From the NCBI GenBank assembly GCA_002393945.1, contig DGSO01000006.1, positions 1-64,000 of the forward strand: a DNA stretch of 64,000 bases. Direction: 5' to 3'. The DNA is from Bacteroidales bacterium UBA4360. Its GTDB lineage: Bacteria; Bacteroidota; Bacteroidia; Bacteroidales; UBA932. Every line of letters begins with the position of its first letter. The stretch's first letter is position 1. Under the pieces are notes generated by a model. The model was not told where the DNA came from. It made no database searches and was given only the letters and a program-made list of their open reading frames with translations. Both the position numbers and the translations under genes were made by a program. Positions 39,650 to 48,631 of the stretch are shown here, piece by piece.

Positions 39650-40411
39650 ATGGCTAATTTCCTGACCTCTTCCATCGGCAAGAAGTTTATTCAGAGCATT
39701 TCAGGTGCTTTCCTCATCATCTTCCTGCTTCTCCACGGAACCATCAATTTCTTCTCCGTCATAGATTCAATGCACGGAAACTTCGGCAAGGTTGCACTTG
39801 ACAGTCATCCTTATACCCATGGAGACGGCTGGTTCCAGCTTGGCTGCGACTTCATGTCCTCGCCAGTCATCGACATCATGGTTCCCATCCTTGCACTGGG
39901 CATCCTCATCCACATCATTTACGGATGCTGGCTCAGCTATGAGAATGTAATCAAGAGGGGCGGCCTCAAGCGTTATGAGGTTGCTTCCAAGGCAAAGCAG
40001 GACAGCTGGAGCGCACAGAACATGGCAGTCCTTGGTATAATCATCCTTGGCTTCCTCGCATTCCACCTCACCCATTTCTGGGCAAAGATGCAGCTTCAGG
40101 AATTCCTTGGCAGCGAAGCAGAGAACCCCTACTATCTCCTTATCGCCACATTTAAGAACTGGTGGGTGCTTGCCCTCTACATTGTATGGTTCGTAGCTAT
40201 CTGGCTCCACCTCAACCACGGTTTCTGGAGCATGTTCCAGACCATCGGCTGGAATAACAAGAAGTGGTTCAAGAGACTTAAGGTCATCGGCACAATCGTC
40301 GCAACCATTATCATCCTCCTCTTCATTGCAACAGCTGTCAATGCCTTCATCGAGGCCAACTTCACCACGGCATCAGCCCAGTGGACAGAGGCTATTATCG
40401 CACGACTGTAA
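39650..40411 (+). CDS. sdhC: Succinate dehydrogenase/fumarate reductase cytochrome b subunit
   Basis: The 253-residue integral membrane protein matches the Bacteroidota-type single-subunit diheme cytochrome b of succinate:quinone oxidoreductase. It has five helices with histidines that can ligate heme (LLHGTINFFS, ILIHIIYGCW, LAFHLTHFWA, WLHLNHGFWSMF). It anchors SdhAB and passes electrons to or from menaquinone. The usual downstream sdhA and sdhB are absent here; the next gene is trpB. Confidence 0.9.
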   Translation: MANFLTSSIGKKFIQSISGAFLIIFLLLHGTINFFSVIDSMHGNFGKVALDSHPYTHGDGWFQLGCDFMSSPVIDIMVPILALGILIHIIYGCWLSYENVIKRGGLKRYEVASKAKQDSWSAQNMAVLGIIILGFLAFHLTHFWAKMQLQEFLGSEAENPYYLLIATFKNWWVLALYIVWFVAIWLHLNHGFWSMFQTIGWNNKKWFKRLKVIGTIVATIIILLFIATAVNAFIEANFTTASAQWTEAIIARL

Positions 40412-40465
40412 TTTTTTAGAAAATTCTTGCATTATTGCTCCATTCTTCTTTTATTTGCAGAAGAA

Positions 40466-40516
40466 ATGAGAACGAACATGGTAAATAACTTCTGGTGGCG
40501 CACTTGCAATTCCTGA
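40466..40516 (+). CDS. Trp leader peptide
   Basis: A 16-codon ORF encodes MRTNMVNNFWWRTCNS with two adjacent tryptophan codons at 40493-40498. It lies at the start of the trpB leader, and its stop codon falls inside strand 2 of the attenuator. Ribosome stalling at the Trp codons would leave strand 2 free and permit read-through into trpB. Confidence 0.85.
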   Translation: MRTNMVNNFWWRTCNS

Positions 40517-40585
40517 TTGTAAGTCGCTTCGCCGTAGTTTTTCCATACATGATATAGGCCTGCGAACTTACGCAGGCCTTTTTTT
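40503..40585 (+). promoter_or_regulatory. Transcription attenuator upstream of trpB
   Basis: Three alternative pairings are visible. CTTGCAAT (40503-40510) pairs with ATTGTAAG (40516-40523) as the pause hairpin. GTAAGTCGC (40519-40527) pairs with GCGAACTTAC (40562-40571, one bulged A) as the antiterminator. AGGCCTGCG (40556-40564) pairs with CGCAGGCCT (40571-40579), followed by a T-run to 40585, as the terminator. The antiterminator and the terminator are mutually exclusive. Confidence 0.85.
40556..40585 (+). terminator. Attenuator terminator hairpin
   Basis: A perfect 9-bp GC-rich stem with a six-base loop and seven T residues, 80 bases before the trpB start. It forms when the leader peptide is translated without stalling. 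Confidence 0.9.
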
Positions 40586-40610
40586 GTACTGTTATTTCGA
40601 ATTTTTTACT

Positions 40611-40637
40611 GTCATTTCGAGCGAAGTCGAGAAATCT
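40611..40637 (+). repeat. Dispersed REP-like element, copy 1
   Basis: A 27-bp sequence with the core TTTCGAGCGAAGTCGAGAAA occurs three times in the window (also at about 42658 and 51501), always in the same orientation and always between genes or at gene ends. It contains an imperfect dyad (TTTCGA … TCGAGAAA). This copy lies between the attenuator and trpB. Confidence 0.8.
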
Positions 40638-40665
40638 ATACAATTAACATTTATCATAACGAACT

Positions 40666-42030
40666 ATGAAACAGAAAAAGTACCTCCTCCCGGAATCTGA
40701 GATTCCTACCCATTTCTTCAACATTCAGGCTGTGATGCCCAACAAGCCGCTGCCGTTCCTGAATCCTGCGACCAGGGAACCGCTGAAGCCGGAAGACCTG
40801 TATCCAGTATTCGTGGAAGAATGCGCCCGTCAGGAACTCAACCAGACGGATGAGTGGATCCCCATCCCGGAAGAAGTGCGTCAGCAGTACGCTTCATATC
40901 GCTGTACACCGCTAGTCCGTGCCTATGAACTGGAGGAAGCCCTGGGTACTCCGGCCCATATCTTCTTCAAGAATGAGAGCGTGAGTCCTGCAGGCAGCCA
41001 CAAACTCAATTCCGCACTTGCACAGGCATATTATGCAAAGAAGCAGGGCATCACGAACATTACCACCGAAACCGGTGCAGGCCAGTGGGGCGGTGCACTC
41101 TCCTATGCCGCCAAGAAGTTCGGACTCGAGTGTGCTGTATATATGGTAAAGGTAAGCTATAACCAGAAGCCTTACCGCCGCAGTATCATGCAGACCTTCG
41201 GCGCAGCCATCACGCCTTCACCGTCCATGAGTACCCGTGCCGGCAAGGACATCCTCACCGTGAACCCCAATGATCAGGGCTCTTTGGGAAGTGCTATCTC
41301 AGAGGCAATCGAGCTTGCTATCACAACTCCCAACTGCAAATATACCCTTGGATCCGTGCTCAATCACGTATGTCTGCACCAGACTGTCATCGGCCTGGAG
41401 GCAGAGAAGCAGATGGAACTGGCAGGGGAGTATCCGGACATTGTCATCGCTTGCTTCGGCGGCGGCTCCAACTTCTCCGGAATAGCCTATCCTTTCATGC
41501 GCCACAACATCAGGGACGGAAAAAAGACACGTTTCATCGCTGCCGAGCCGGCAAGCTGCCCCAAGCTCACCCGCGGCAAGTTCGAGTATGACTTCGGCGA
41601 TGAGGCAGGAATGACTCCGCTTCTTCCCATGTACACCCTTGGCCATACCTTCAAGCCGGCCACCATCCACGCAGGAGGTCTCCGCTACCACGGCGCCGGC
41701 GTCATCATGTCCCAGCTCATGAAGGATGGTTATATGGAGGCTATAGACCTTCATCAGACAGAGACCTTCAAAGCGGGCATACTCTTTGCCCAGACCGAAG
41801 GTATCATCCCTGCTCCGGAAAGCTGCCATGCCATAGCCGCCACAATCCGCGAGGCTCTCAAGTGCAAGGAAACAGGTGAGAAGAAAACCATCCTTTTCAA
41901 CCTCTCAGGACATGGATTTGTGGATATGGGTGCTTATGACCACTACATTTCGGGCGAACTCCAAGACTATAACCTGTCAGACGAGGAGCTTGCAAAGTAC
42001 ATCAAGAGTGCCGATGCGCTCAATCAATAA
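40666..42030 (+). CDS. trpB: Tryptophan synthase beta chain, TrpB2 type
   Basis: The 454-residue PLP enzyme condenses indole and serine to tryptophan. The PLP lysine is in NESVSPAGSHKLNSALAQ and the phosphate loop is CFGGGSNFSGIAYP. The longer N-terminus (IPTHFFNIQAVMP…) and overall size place it in the TrpB2-like group, which usually lacks a TrpA partner and can use free indole. No trpA or other trp gene is adjacent. The complete attenuator upstream shows that the gene is controlled by tryptophan supply. The 3' end overlaps thiN by 11 bases. Confidence 0.92.
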   Translation: MKQKKYLLPESEIPTHFFNIQAVMPNKPLPFLNPATREPLKPEDLYPVFVEECARQELNQTDEWIPIPEEVRQQYASYRCTPLVRAYELEEALGTPAHIFFKNESVSPAGSHKLNSALAQAYYAKKQGITNITTETGAGQWGGALSYAAKKFGLECAVYMVKVSYNQKPYRRSIMQTFGAAITPSPSMSTRAGKDILTVNPNDQGSLGSAISEAIELAITTPNCKYTLGSVLNHVCLHQTVIGLEAEKQMELAGEYPDIVIACFGGGSNFSGIAYPFMRHNIRDGKKTRFIAAEPASCPKLTRGKFEYDFGDEAGMTPLLPMYTLGHTFKPATIHAGGLRYHGAGVIMSQLMKDGYMEAIDLHQTETFKAGILFAQTEGIIPAPESCHAIAATIREALKCKETGEKKTILFNLSGHGFVDMGAYDHYISGELQDYNLSDEELAKYIKSADALNQ

Positions 42031-42661
42031 TAATCAACGCAGGTGCCGGATGTGAAAAGGTGAGCTGGACGATGGGCTGGACAGTCCTGTTCAGGGTAGC
42101 CTTCCACCATGCATCGAAGACAACATCGTCCGTGGGCCATTCAAGGCCTGCGGACGATATTTTTACGGAATTGTCGGCGCAGAAAAGGGAGAATCGGCGG
42201 CCTTCGCCAAGGTGGAGTTCACACGTGTCGGTGACGGCAAACGCCGTCCCGTAATCGGAAACGATCTGAATGCGCCGCCCGCCAAGGTCGAACATCCTGG
42301 TATATTCCATGAGGAGACCGAGATTGCCGATGGTGTGGTCTTCCCTGAGTCCGGTAGCGCCAAGGATGGTTATCTCTTCAACTTCCGGATGGTTTGCGAG
42401 CACCCAGCGCATGGCCTTTGTCTGGTCATTGTAATCCTGCTCCTCATAGTGAACGAGCACATGGGCGAACTTTTCCCGCAGCTGGTCGGAAATGGAATCC
42501 ATGTCTCCTACAATTGCAAGGGGAGTGCGGTCAGGATAGCGTGACAGAAACTTCTCCACGGCTCCGTCGCAGCATACCACCCCCTCTGCGCTGCCCAGCA
42601 GGTACAGCGGATAATCGGTGGTGGGGAAGGCCCCGTTGCAAAGTATTACAACCCTTTTCAT
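42020..42661 (-). CDS. thiN: Thiamine pyrophosphokinase
   Basis: The 213-residue protein transfers pyrophosphate from ATP to thiamine. Signature blocks are VVILCNGAFPTTDYPLYL, VVCCDGAVEKFL, PLAIVGDMDSIS, DQTKAMRWVLAN and ILGATGLREDHTIGNLGLLMEY. Its start codon lies at one edge of a REP-like repeat that forms the whole gap to the lptG-fmt gene. It is the last gene of the smpB-to-thiN operon. Confidence 0.92.
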   Translation of the reverse strand: MKRVVILCNGAFPTTDYPLYLLGSAEGVVCCDGAVEKFLSRYPDRTPLAIVGDMDSISDQLREKFAHVLVHYEEQDYNDQTKAMRWVLANHPEVEEITILGATGLREDHTIGNLGLLMEYTRMFDLGGRRIQIVSDYGTAFAVTDTCELHLGEGRRFSLFCADNSVKISSAGLEWPTDDVVFDAWWKATLNRTVQPIVQLTFSHPAPALIIID

Positions 42662-42684
42662 TTCGAGCGAAGTCGAGAAATCTC
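42658..42684 (+). repeat. Dispersed REP-like element, copy 2
   Basis: The same repeat core as at 40611 fills the gap between lptG-fmt and thiN. It supplies part of the fusion gene stop codon (42683-42685, minus strand) and its other edge is the thiN ATG (42661-42659). Confidence 0.8.
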
Positions 42685-45121
42685 ATTCATCTTTCGGCCT
42701 GGCCTTTTCCAGTTCGGCATTGGAGGTGCCGGTGCTTGCATGGTAGCTTTCCGGATTGCGGAAACCGAGGAGGAAGCTCTTTACGTCCATTCTCTTCTTG
42801 CCGGCAAGCTGGAGGTCCGTGATGGCGATTGCGCCGTCTGCCGTGGCGATGGCAAAGTAGGTCTTGCCGTCGGAAATGACGGTGCCGGGTTCTCCGTGAA
42901 GGTCTTCACGTTTTTCGCCGAAGTAGACCTTGAGCATGGTGGATGTATCGTCCTTGACAAGCTCCGTGTATGCGCAAGGGAACGGTGACAGGCCGCGGAT
43001 GAGGTTGTATACGGTCTTTGTGGGAGCGTTCCAGTCGATGTGGCGCAGCTCGTCCGTGAGCTTGGGTGCAGGCTTGAGGAGTTCGTCTCCCTGGATGAAA
43101 CTGCGCTGGACGCGGAGCTCGACATTCTTCTGAATGATGCCTTCTACGGTCTCGACCACAAGTTGTGAGCCGATTTCCATAAGCTTGTCGTGAAGCGTTC
43201 CGGCAGTGTCCGTGGGTTCCACCCGGCATTCTGAACGCAGGATGATACCGCCGGTATCGATGTTCTTGTCAATCATGAACGTGGTTACACCGGTGATGTT
43301 CTCGCCGTTGATGACAGCCCAGTTGATAGGGGCGGCGCCGCGGTACTGCGGCAGAAGGGCAGCATGGAGATTGAAGGTTCCAAGCTTGGGCATGGACCAA
43401 ACCACCTCCGGCAGCATCCTGAATCCTACCACCACAAAGAGGTCTCCCTTCAGCGCCTGAAGCTGGGCAAGGAATTCGGGATCCTTGAGTTTTTCCGGCT
43501 GAAGCACCGTCAGGCCTTTCTCCACGGCATATTTTTTAACTGCCGATTCATTCATCTTGAGGCCTCGGCCGGAAGGCTTGTCCGGTGCGGTCACGACGCC
43601 GACCACCTTGTATCCTGCCTGGATAATGGCATCAAGCGGCCCCACGGAGAATTCCGGGGTGCCCATATATACTATGCGTGTCTTTCTGAACATACGGAAG
43701 AATTTGCTTTTTATTTTTCTGAACCATATTTTGGTTCCGTCAAGATTGAGGATGCTCTTGTCCTGGACGGCCGTAACCGTGAGCGCAACCCCTATCGGCG
43801 CAAGTATGAATGCCGACATGAACTTGCCGACGAATGCCGGCAGGGCGCCGTTTCCGGCAAGGCGTTCGCCTGTGATGTCAACCACCCAGTAGAGCACGAA
43901 GAACAGCAGGGAAACAATGGCAGGAGTGCCCAGGCCGCCCTTTTTCAGGATGGCGCCTACTGGAGCGCCGATGAAAAACAGCAGAAGGCACGCCAGAGCC
44001 TGGGCATATTTCTTCCAGATTTCCACATCGGTCCTGTGGATGAGCCTGGTATAATCATAGGAATCCATGCTCTGGCCGTGAAGAAGGTTCTCATATTGAC
44101 GGGCGACGTTCGCCGCGTTCTCGTATGAGCGCCTCTTTTCCTTCAGGCTTTTCCATTTTTCCCGGCCAGAAGGATCGAGAGGAGTATTTGCCTTGGCTTT
44201 CCAGGCCGTGTCAAGCTGCGCCCTGTAGGACAAGCCGGTATTCCCCGTGAACTCGTTTATGTGTTTCTCGGTGCCCTGGGTTACCAGATTGGAAAGGGAG
44301 TCGTGGCCGTGGCGAAGGTTCGCAAGGCTCATTGAGCGCACCTGTTCTCCATATCTGGCGGAATCGGAATGGTGGAAGGCGTAGTTTTCCAGGGGGATGA
44401 CCATGTCTTCCCGGTGGAACTGTATCCTCTGAAGGGCCAGGGTGGTGTCCCTGTATTTGCGTTTGTTGTCCTCCTGGTAAGATGTTCCGTCAAAGAGGGT
44501 GAAGGTGAGATAATCCTTGCTCTTTGACATCTTTATGAGGCCGCTGTCTGCAACCGTGATCCTGGTGTTTCCCTTTCCGGTGGTATGGTCATACACCTGG
44601 ATATTGTACATCATTCCGGAAGCCTTGTCCCTGTCTTCAACGCGAAGGATATATCCGTCGATTCCGTCGTAGAAGGTGCCTGTGGGGATTTTGATCTCGG
44701 ATTTGGTGCGGCCGATATCGTCCCTCATGGTGTAAATCTGGTTGATTGAATATGGCACCAGGCGGTCTCCGATATAGAAGGCTCCGATCGAAATCAGTAT
44801 AGCCACGGCGACCATCGGCACAAGGACCCTCGTGAGGGAAATGCCGGACGCCTTTATGGCAGTAAGCTCGAACTGTTCACCCATCTGTCCCAGAGTCATC
44901 ATAGATGACAGCAGCGTTGCCAGCGGTATTGCCAGCGGCAGTGTCTGGCAGCTTCCCCACATGAGGAATTCCAGAATCACCTTGAATTCAAGGCCCTTGC
45001 CCACCAGTTCGTCTATGTACAGCCACAGGAACTGGAGGACCAGGATGAAAACCACTACCGCGAATACCGCCAGAAACGGCAACACGAAGGACTTCAGTAT
45101 GAACTTGTCGAGTTTTTTCAT
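42683..45121 (-). CDS. fmt: LptG-type LPS permease fused to methionyl-tRNA formyltransferase
   Basis: One uninterrupted 812-codon frame. Residues 1 to about 470 are a YjgP/YjgQ (LptG/LptF) permease of the lipopolysaccharide export machine: helices in the first 110 residues, a periplasmic beta-jellyroll, and C-terminal helices (IWKKYAQALACLLLFFIGAPVGAILKKGGLG). From residue 477 (MFRKTRIVYMGTPEFSVGPL) it is a complete Fmt: TPEF, HAALLPQYRGAAPINWAVI with the HxSLLP-like loop, and TGVTTFMIDKNIDTGGI. Fmt formylates initiator Met-tRNA. ATG 43693 could allow separate translation of Fmt. The gene overlaps alaS by four bases. Confidence 0.88.
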   Translation of the reverse strand: MKKLDKFILKSFVLPFLAVFAVVVFILVLQFLWLYIDELVGKGLEFKVILEFLMWGSCQTLPLAIPLATLLSSMMTLGQMGEQFELTAIKASGISLTRVLVPMVAVAILISIGAFYIGDRLVPYSINQIYTMRDDIGRTKSEIKIPTGTFYDGIDGYILRVEDRDKASGMMYNIQVYDHTTGKGNTRITVADSGLIKMSKSKDYLTFTLFDGTSYQEDNKRKYRDTTLALQRIQFHREDMVIPLENYAFHHSDSARYGEQVRSMSLANLRHGHDSLSNLVTQGTEKHINEFTGNTGLSYRAQLDTAWKAKANTPLDPSGREKWKSLKEKRRSYENAANVARQYENLLHGQSMDSYDYTRLIHRTDVEIWKKYAQALACLLLFFIGAPVGAILKKGGLGTPAIVSLLFFVLYWVVDITGERLAGNGALPAFVGKFMSAFILAPIGVALTVTAVQDKSILNLDGTKIWFRKIKSKFFRMFRKTRIVYMGTPEFSVGPLDAIIQAGYKVVGVVTAPDKPSGRGLKMNESAVKKYAVEKGLTVLQPEKLKDPEFLAQLQALKGDLFVVVGFRMLPEVVWSMPKLGTFNLHAALLPQYRGAAPINWAVINGENITGVTTFMIDKNIDTGGIILRSECRVEPTDTAGTLHDKLMEIGSQLVVETVEGIIQKNVELRVQRSFIQGDELLKPAPKLTDELRHIDWNAPTKTVYNLIRGLSPFPCAYTELVKDDTSTMLKVYFGEKREDLHGEPGTVISDGKTYFAIATADGAIAITDLQLAGKKRMDVKSFLLGFRNPESYHASTGTSNAELEKARPKDE

Positions 45122-47733
45122 GCAGTTGCTGTTTCAACGAGGCACTTGAGCGCGGAGGGGAGGCCGTCGACGAGACGTCCGCCGGCGCTTGCGAGGCCGG
45201 GCTGTCCGCCGCCGCCGCCCTGGATGAACTTGGCGGCTTCACGGATATCCTTGCCGGCGTTCTTGCCCTTGGCTACAAGGTCATCGGAATACATAAGTAT
45301 AAGGTTAGGCTTGCCGTCGAACGCGAATGCTCCTGCAACTGCAAGGTTGGTGGCCTTCTTCTGAAGATTGAGGGCGACGTTCCTTGCGAGGGCGGGGTCG
45401 ATGCTGTGTTCGAAGCGTACCAGGCGGATGCCGTTCACTTCTTCTGCGCCGGCTTCAAGCTTGGCGGCAAGATCGGCGGCCTTTTCCTGGGCGATTGCCT
45501 CAAGCTGCTTCTTGGCATCGGCATTCTCTTCCACGAGTTTGCGGATTGCGGCGGTGAGGTCGGGGACGTTGTTGAAGAAGCCTTTTACGGTCTTCAGCAT
45601 CTCCACGAAGCTGTCCAGCTGGTTTTCGGCGGCTTCGGCAGTTACGGCCTCGATCCTGCGGACGCCTGCTGCCACAGCGCTTTCGGCCACGATCTTGAAC
45701 ATGCCGATGGTGCCGGTAGACCTGGTGTGGGTTCCGCCGCAGAGTTCGACAGAGTCGCCGAAGCGTACTACACGGACGATGTCTCCGTACTTTTCGCCGA
45801 ACAGTGCCATTGCTCCCATGGCGCGTGCTTCCTCGATGCGGGCGTCGCGTTTTTCGCAGAGAGGCTCATCGGCACGGATGAGGGCGTTCACGCGGTGCTC
45901 TACCTTGAGGAGTTCCTCGTCGGTGACTTTCTGGAAGTGGGAGAAGTCAAAGCGGAAATAGTCCGGACCTACGAATGAACCCTTCTGCTCTACATGCGTG
46001 CCGAGGATTTCCCTCAGGGCCTGATGCAGGAGGTGGGTTGCGGTATGGTTGTTCATGATCTTCTGGCGGCGCTCTCCGTCAACCACGAGCTTGAAAGGCT
46101 GGGTGCTGTCCTGGGGAAGACGCTCTGCCAGATGTATTGTAAGGTTGTTCTCCTTGACCGTGTTCAGGATGTTGATTTTTTCGCCGCTTGCGCTTTCGAT
46201 GAAGCCGGTGTCTCCAACCTGGCCGCCCATTTCGGCATAGAAAGGAGTGCGGTCGAATACCAGCTGGAAGAGTTCCTTGTTTTTCTGCTTCACGGTGCGC
46301 TGCTTCAGGAGGGTTGCACCTTCTACGGTGAGGGTGTCGTAACCTTCAAAGACCACCTCGTCGCTCTCTTCGAAGACGGACCAGTCGCCGAATTCGTTGG
46401 CGGTGGCGTTGCGGGCGCGCTCCTTCTGCTTCTGGAGTTCCACGTTGAATCCGTCCAGGTCTACGGTGTAACCCTTCTCCGAGGCGATGAGCTCGGTAAG
46501 GTCGATAGGGAAGCCGTAGGTGTCATACAGGACGAAGGCGTCGGTGCCGGAGACCTGCTTGGAGGCTGCATTCTTTGCCATGTTGTCCTCCAGCATGCGG
46601 ATACCGCGCTCGAGGGTGCGCAGGAAGGCGTTTTCTTCCTCGCGGATAACGCTTTCGATGAGCTTATGCTGGGCTTTCAGTTCAGGATAGGCCTCTCCCA
46701 TGTCTTCCACCAGCTGGGGGATGAGACGGCAGAGGAACGGTTCATTGAATCCAAGGAAGGTGTAGCCGTAGCGCACTGCACGGCGGAGGATTCGGCGGAT
46801 AACGTAACCGGCCTTGACGTTGGAAGGAAGCTGGCCGTCGGCGATGGAGAAGGCGATTGCGCGGATGTGGTCGGCAATAACCCTCATGGCCACCTGGACG
46901 TTGCCGCCCTCGGCATATTTGTGACCGGAGAATTCTTCCACCTTGCCGATGAGCCCGGAGAAGACGTCGGTCTCGTAGTTGCTGTTCTTGCCCTGGAGAA
47001 TCATGCACAGGCGCTCGAAGCCCATGCCGGTGTCGATGTTCTTTGCAGGGAGAGGCTCGAGATGGCCGTCGGCCTTCCTTTCATACTGCATGAACACCAG
47101 GTTCCAGATTTCGATGACCTCGTCGTTGTCGGTGTTCACGAGCTCACGGCCGGGGATGCGGGCGATTTCTTCGTCGGAGCGGAGGTCGATGTGGATCTCG
47201 CTGCAGGGGCCGCAGGGGCCGGTGTCGCCCATTTCCCAGAAATTGTCGTGCTTGTTTCCGGTGAGGACGTGGTCGGCCGGAAGATGCTTCAGCCATGCTG
47301 CCTGGGCTTCGGTGTCCAGGGCGGTCCCGTCTTCCTCGGAGCCTTCGAAAACGGTTGCGTAAAGCTTTGTCGGGTCGATTTTGTAAACATCCGTGAGGAG
47401 TTCCCATGCCCAGTCGATGGCTTCGGTCTTGAAATAGTCGCCGAAACTCCAATTCCCCAGCATCTCGAACATGGTGTGGTGGCGGCCGTCATGGCCAACC
47501 GCCTCCAGGTCATTGTGCTTTCCGCTCACGCGGAGGCACTTCTGGGAGTCTGTCGCACGGAGGAACTTGGGAGTTGTATTTCCCAGGAAAATATCCTTGA
47601 ACTGGTTCATTCCTGCGTTGGTGAACATCAGTGTGGGGTCGTTCTTGATAACCATGGGTGCAGACGGCACCACCGTGTGTCCTTTGGACGCGAAGAAGTC
47701 CAGGTACTTCTGTCTGATTTCTTTTGATGTCAT
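45118..47733 (-). CDS. alaS: Alanyl-tRNA synthetase
   Basis: The 871-residue class II synthetase charges tRNA-Ala. The catalytic domain begins MTSKEIRQKYLDFFASKGHTVVPSAPMV and contains FTNAGMNQFKDIFLG. The editing domain has the zinc-binding HTATHLLHQAL and CGGTHTRSTG motifs, and the C-terminal Ala domain ends GGGGGQPGLASAGG. Length is standard. It starts one base after the upstream M23 gene stop. Confidence 0.97.
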   Translation of the reverse strand: MTSKEIRQKYLDFFASKGHTVVPSAPMVIKNDPTLMFTNAGMNQFKDIFLGNTTPKFLRATDSQKCLRVSGKHNDLEAVGHDGRHHTMFEMLGNWSFGDYFKTEAIDWAWELLTDVYKIDPTKLYATVFEGSEEDGTALDTEAQAAWLKHLPADHVLTGNKHDNFWEMGDTGPCGPCSEIHIDLRSDEEIARIPGRELVNTDNDEVIEIWNLVFMQYERKADGHLEPLPAKNIDTGMGFERLCMILQGKNSNYETDVFSGLIGKVEEFSGHKYAEGGNVQVAMRVIADHIRAIAFSIADGQLPSNVKAGYVIRRILRRAVRYGYTFLGFNEPFLCRLIPQLVEDMGEAYPELKAQHKLIESVIREEENAFLRTLERGIRMLEDNMAKNAASKQVSGTDAFVLYDTYGFPIDLTELIASEKGYTVDLDGFNVELQKQKERARNATANEFGDWSVFEESDEVVFEGYDTLTVEGATLLKQRTVKQKNKELFQLVFDRTPFYAEMGGQVGDTGFIESASGEKINILNTVKENNLTIHLAERLPQDSTQPFKLVVDGERRQKIMNNHTATHLLHQALREILGTHVEQKGSFVGPDYFRFDFSHFQKVTDEELLKVEHRVNALIRADEPLCEKRDARIEEARAMGAMALFGEKYGDIVRVVRFGDSVELCGGTHTRSTGTIGMFKIVAESAVAAGVRRIEAVTAEAAENQLDSFVEMLKTVKGFFNNVPDLTAAIRKLVEENADAKKQLEAIAQEKAADLAAKLEAGAEEVNGIRLVRFEHSIDPALARNVALNLQKKATNLAVAGAFAFDGKPNLILMYSDDLVAKGKNAGKDIREAAKFIQGGGGGQPGLASAGGRLVDGLPSALKCLVETATA

Positions 47734-47734
47734 A

Positions 47735-48631
47735 TTAATCCATTGATTGTTTCGTGTTTACTGACAGGGACATCATCCTTGCATAGTCTTCCGGGGTTAC
47801 GGAGGTGAAAAGGTAGTTCACCGGATCCATCGCAAGGGTGTCCCGCCACACTTCATAGTGAAGGTGCGGGGCGGTTGCCGATGTGGAAATACCCACGGAG
47901 CCAAGTTTCGTGCCCTGTTTTACCCTGCGCCCCTTGACGGCGGTGACGTCGCCAAGCAGGCAGTATTTTGTCGTATAGCCGTTGCCGTGGTCTATCTCCA
48001 CGGTGTTCCCGAGTCCCTTCCGGGAGTGGGTGACTTTTGTGACCGTGCCTTCTGCTGCGGCGTAGACCGGAGCGCCCTGAGGTGCCACCAGGTCAAGGCC
48101 GCCATGCATCAGCTCGAGCTTGGTCACGGGATTGAGCCTCATTCCGGTTGATGCACCTGTCTGGACGTATGAGATGTCCTTCAGGGGCATCGACAGGGGA
48201 GGGACGGCCGCTCCGTTGGACTTGATGAGGCGGAATACCTCCTCGAAGTTGCGGTCCACGCTCTCTGCCATTTTCATGAGGCTGCCGCTCTTGGAGGCCG
48301 CTGCAGAGAGGTAGAAACTCTCCGACAGGGAATCGCTGTCGGCAATGAGGTCTGCCGCCGATACCTCGTCAAGGGTAGGGGCGGGAGTGTTGAACAGTTC
48401 CTGATATATGGCGTTGTCCTTGTCCAGGAGGCCGTCTATCACGTCGCTCGTAAGTTTGGCCTGCTCCTTCATTGCGGTATACCTTTGGGAATACAGGCGG
48501 TTTTCTTTCTGGAGGCGCTTTTCTTCATCGGTGGAGAATAACAGCGCTACCAGTATATATATAATGATTGCGGTGGACACGGATGCCACCAGAAACCTCA
48601 GAGCAGAGCCTATGATCTTTTTAAATGTCAT
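47735..48631 (-). CDS. M23-family metallopeptidase (LytM type), membrane-anchored
   Basis: The 298-residue protein has one N-terminal helix (FLVASVSTAIIIYILVALLF), a short coiled coil and a C-terminal LytM domain: MHGGLDLVAPQGAPVYAAAEG (HxxxD), GLGNTVEIDHGNGYTTKY and APHLHYEVW with the HxH motif. It probably cuts peptidoglycan cross-links or activates other hydrolases. Its start overlaps the stop of a paralogous M23 gene as ATGA. Confidence 0.9.
   Translation of the reverse strand: MTFKKIIGSALRFLVASVSTAIIIYILVALLFSTDEEKRLQKENRLYSQRYTAMKEQAKLTSDVIDGLLDKDNAIYQELFNTPAPTLDEVSAADLIADSDSLSESFYLSAAASKSGSLMKMAESVDRNFEEVFRLIKSNGAAVPPLSMPLKDISYVQTGASTGMRLNPVTKLELMHGGLDLVAPQGAPVYAAAEGTVTKVTHSRKGLGNTVEIDHGNGYTTKYCLLGDVTAVKGRRVKQGTKLGSVGISTSATAPHLHYEVWRDTLAMDPVNYLFTSVTPEDYARMMSLSVNTKQSMD

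Noticed and set aside
43364..44128. Open frame of 254 codons opposite the LptG-Fmt junction
   Set aside because: It is a complement shadow with low-complexity composition. It was considered because it spans the fusion point, but it offers no alternative to the fusion.
45994..47727. Open frame of 577 codons on the plus strand opposite alaS
   Set aside because: It is a shadow of the GC-rich third positions of alaS; its translation has no recognisable domain and alaS is intact on the other strand.
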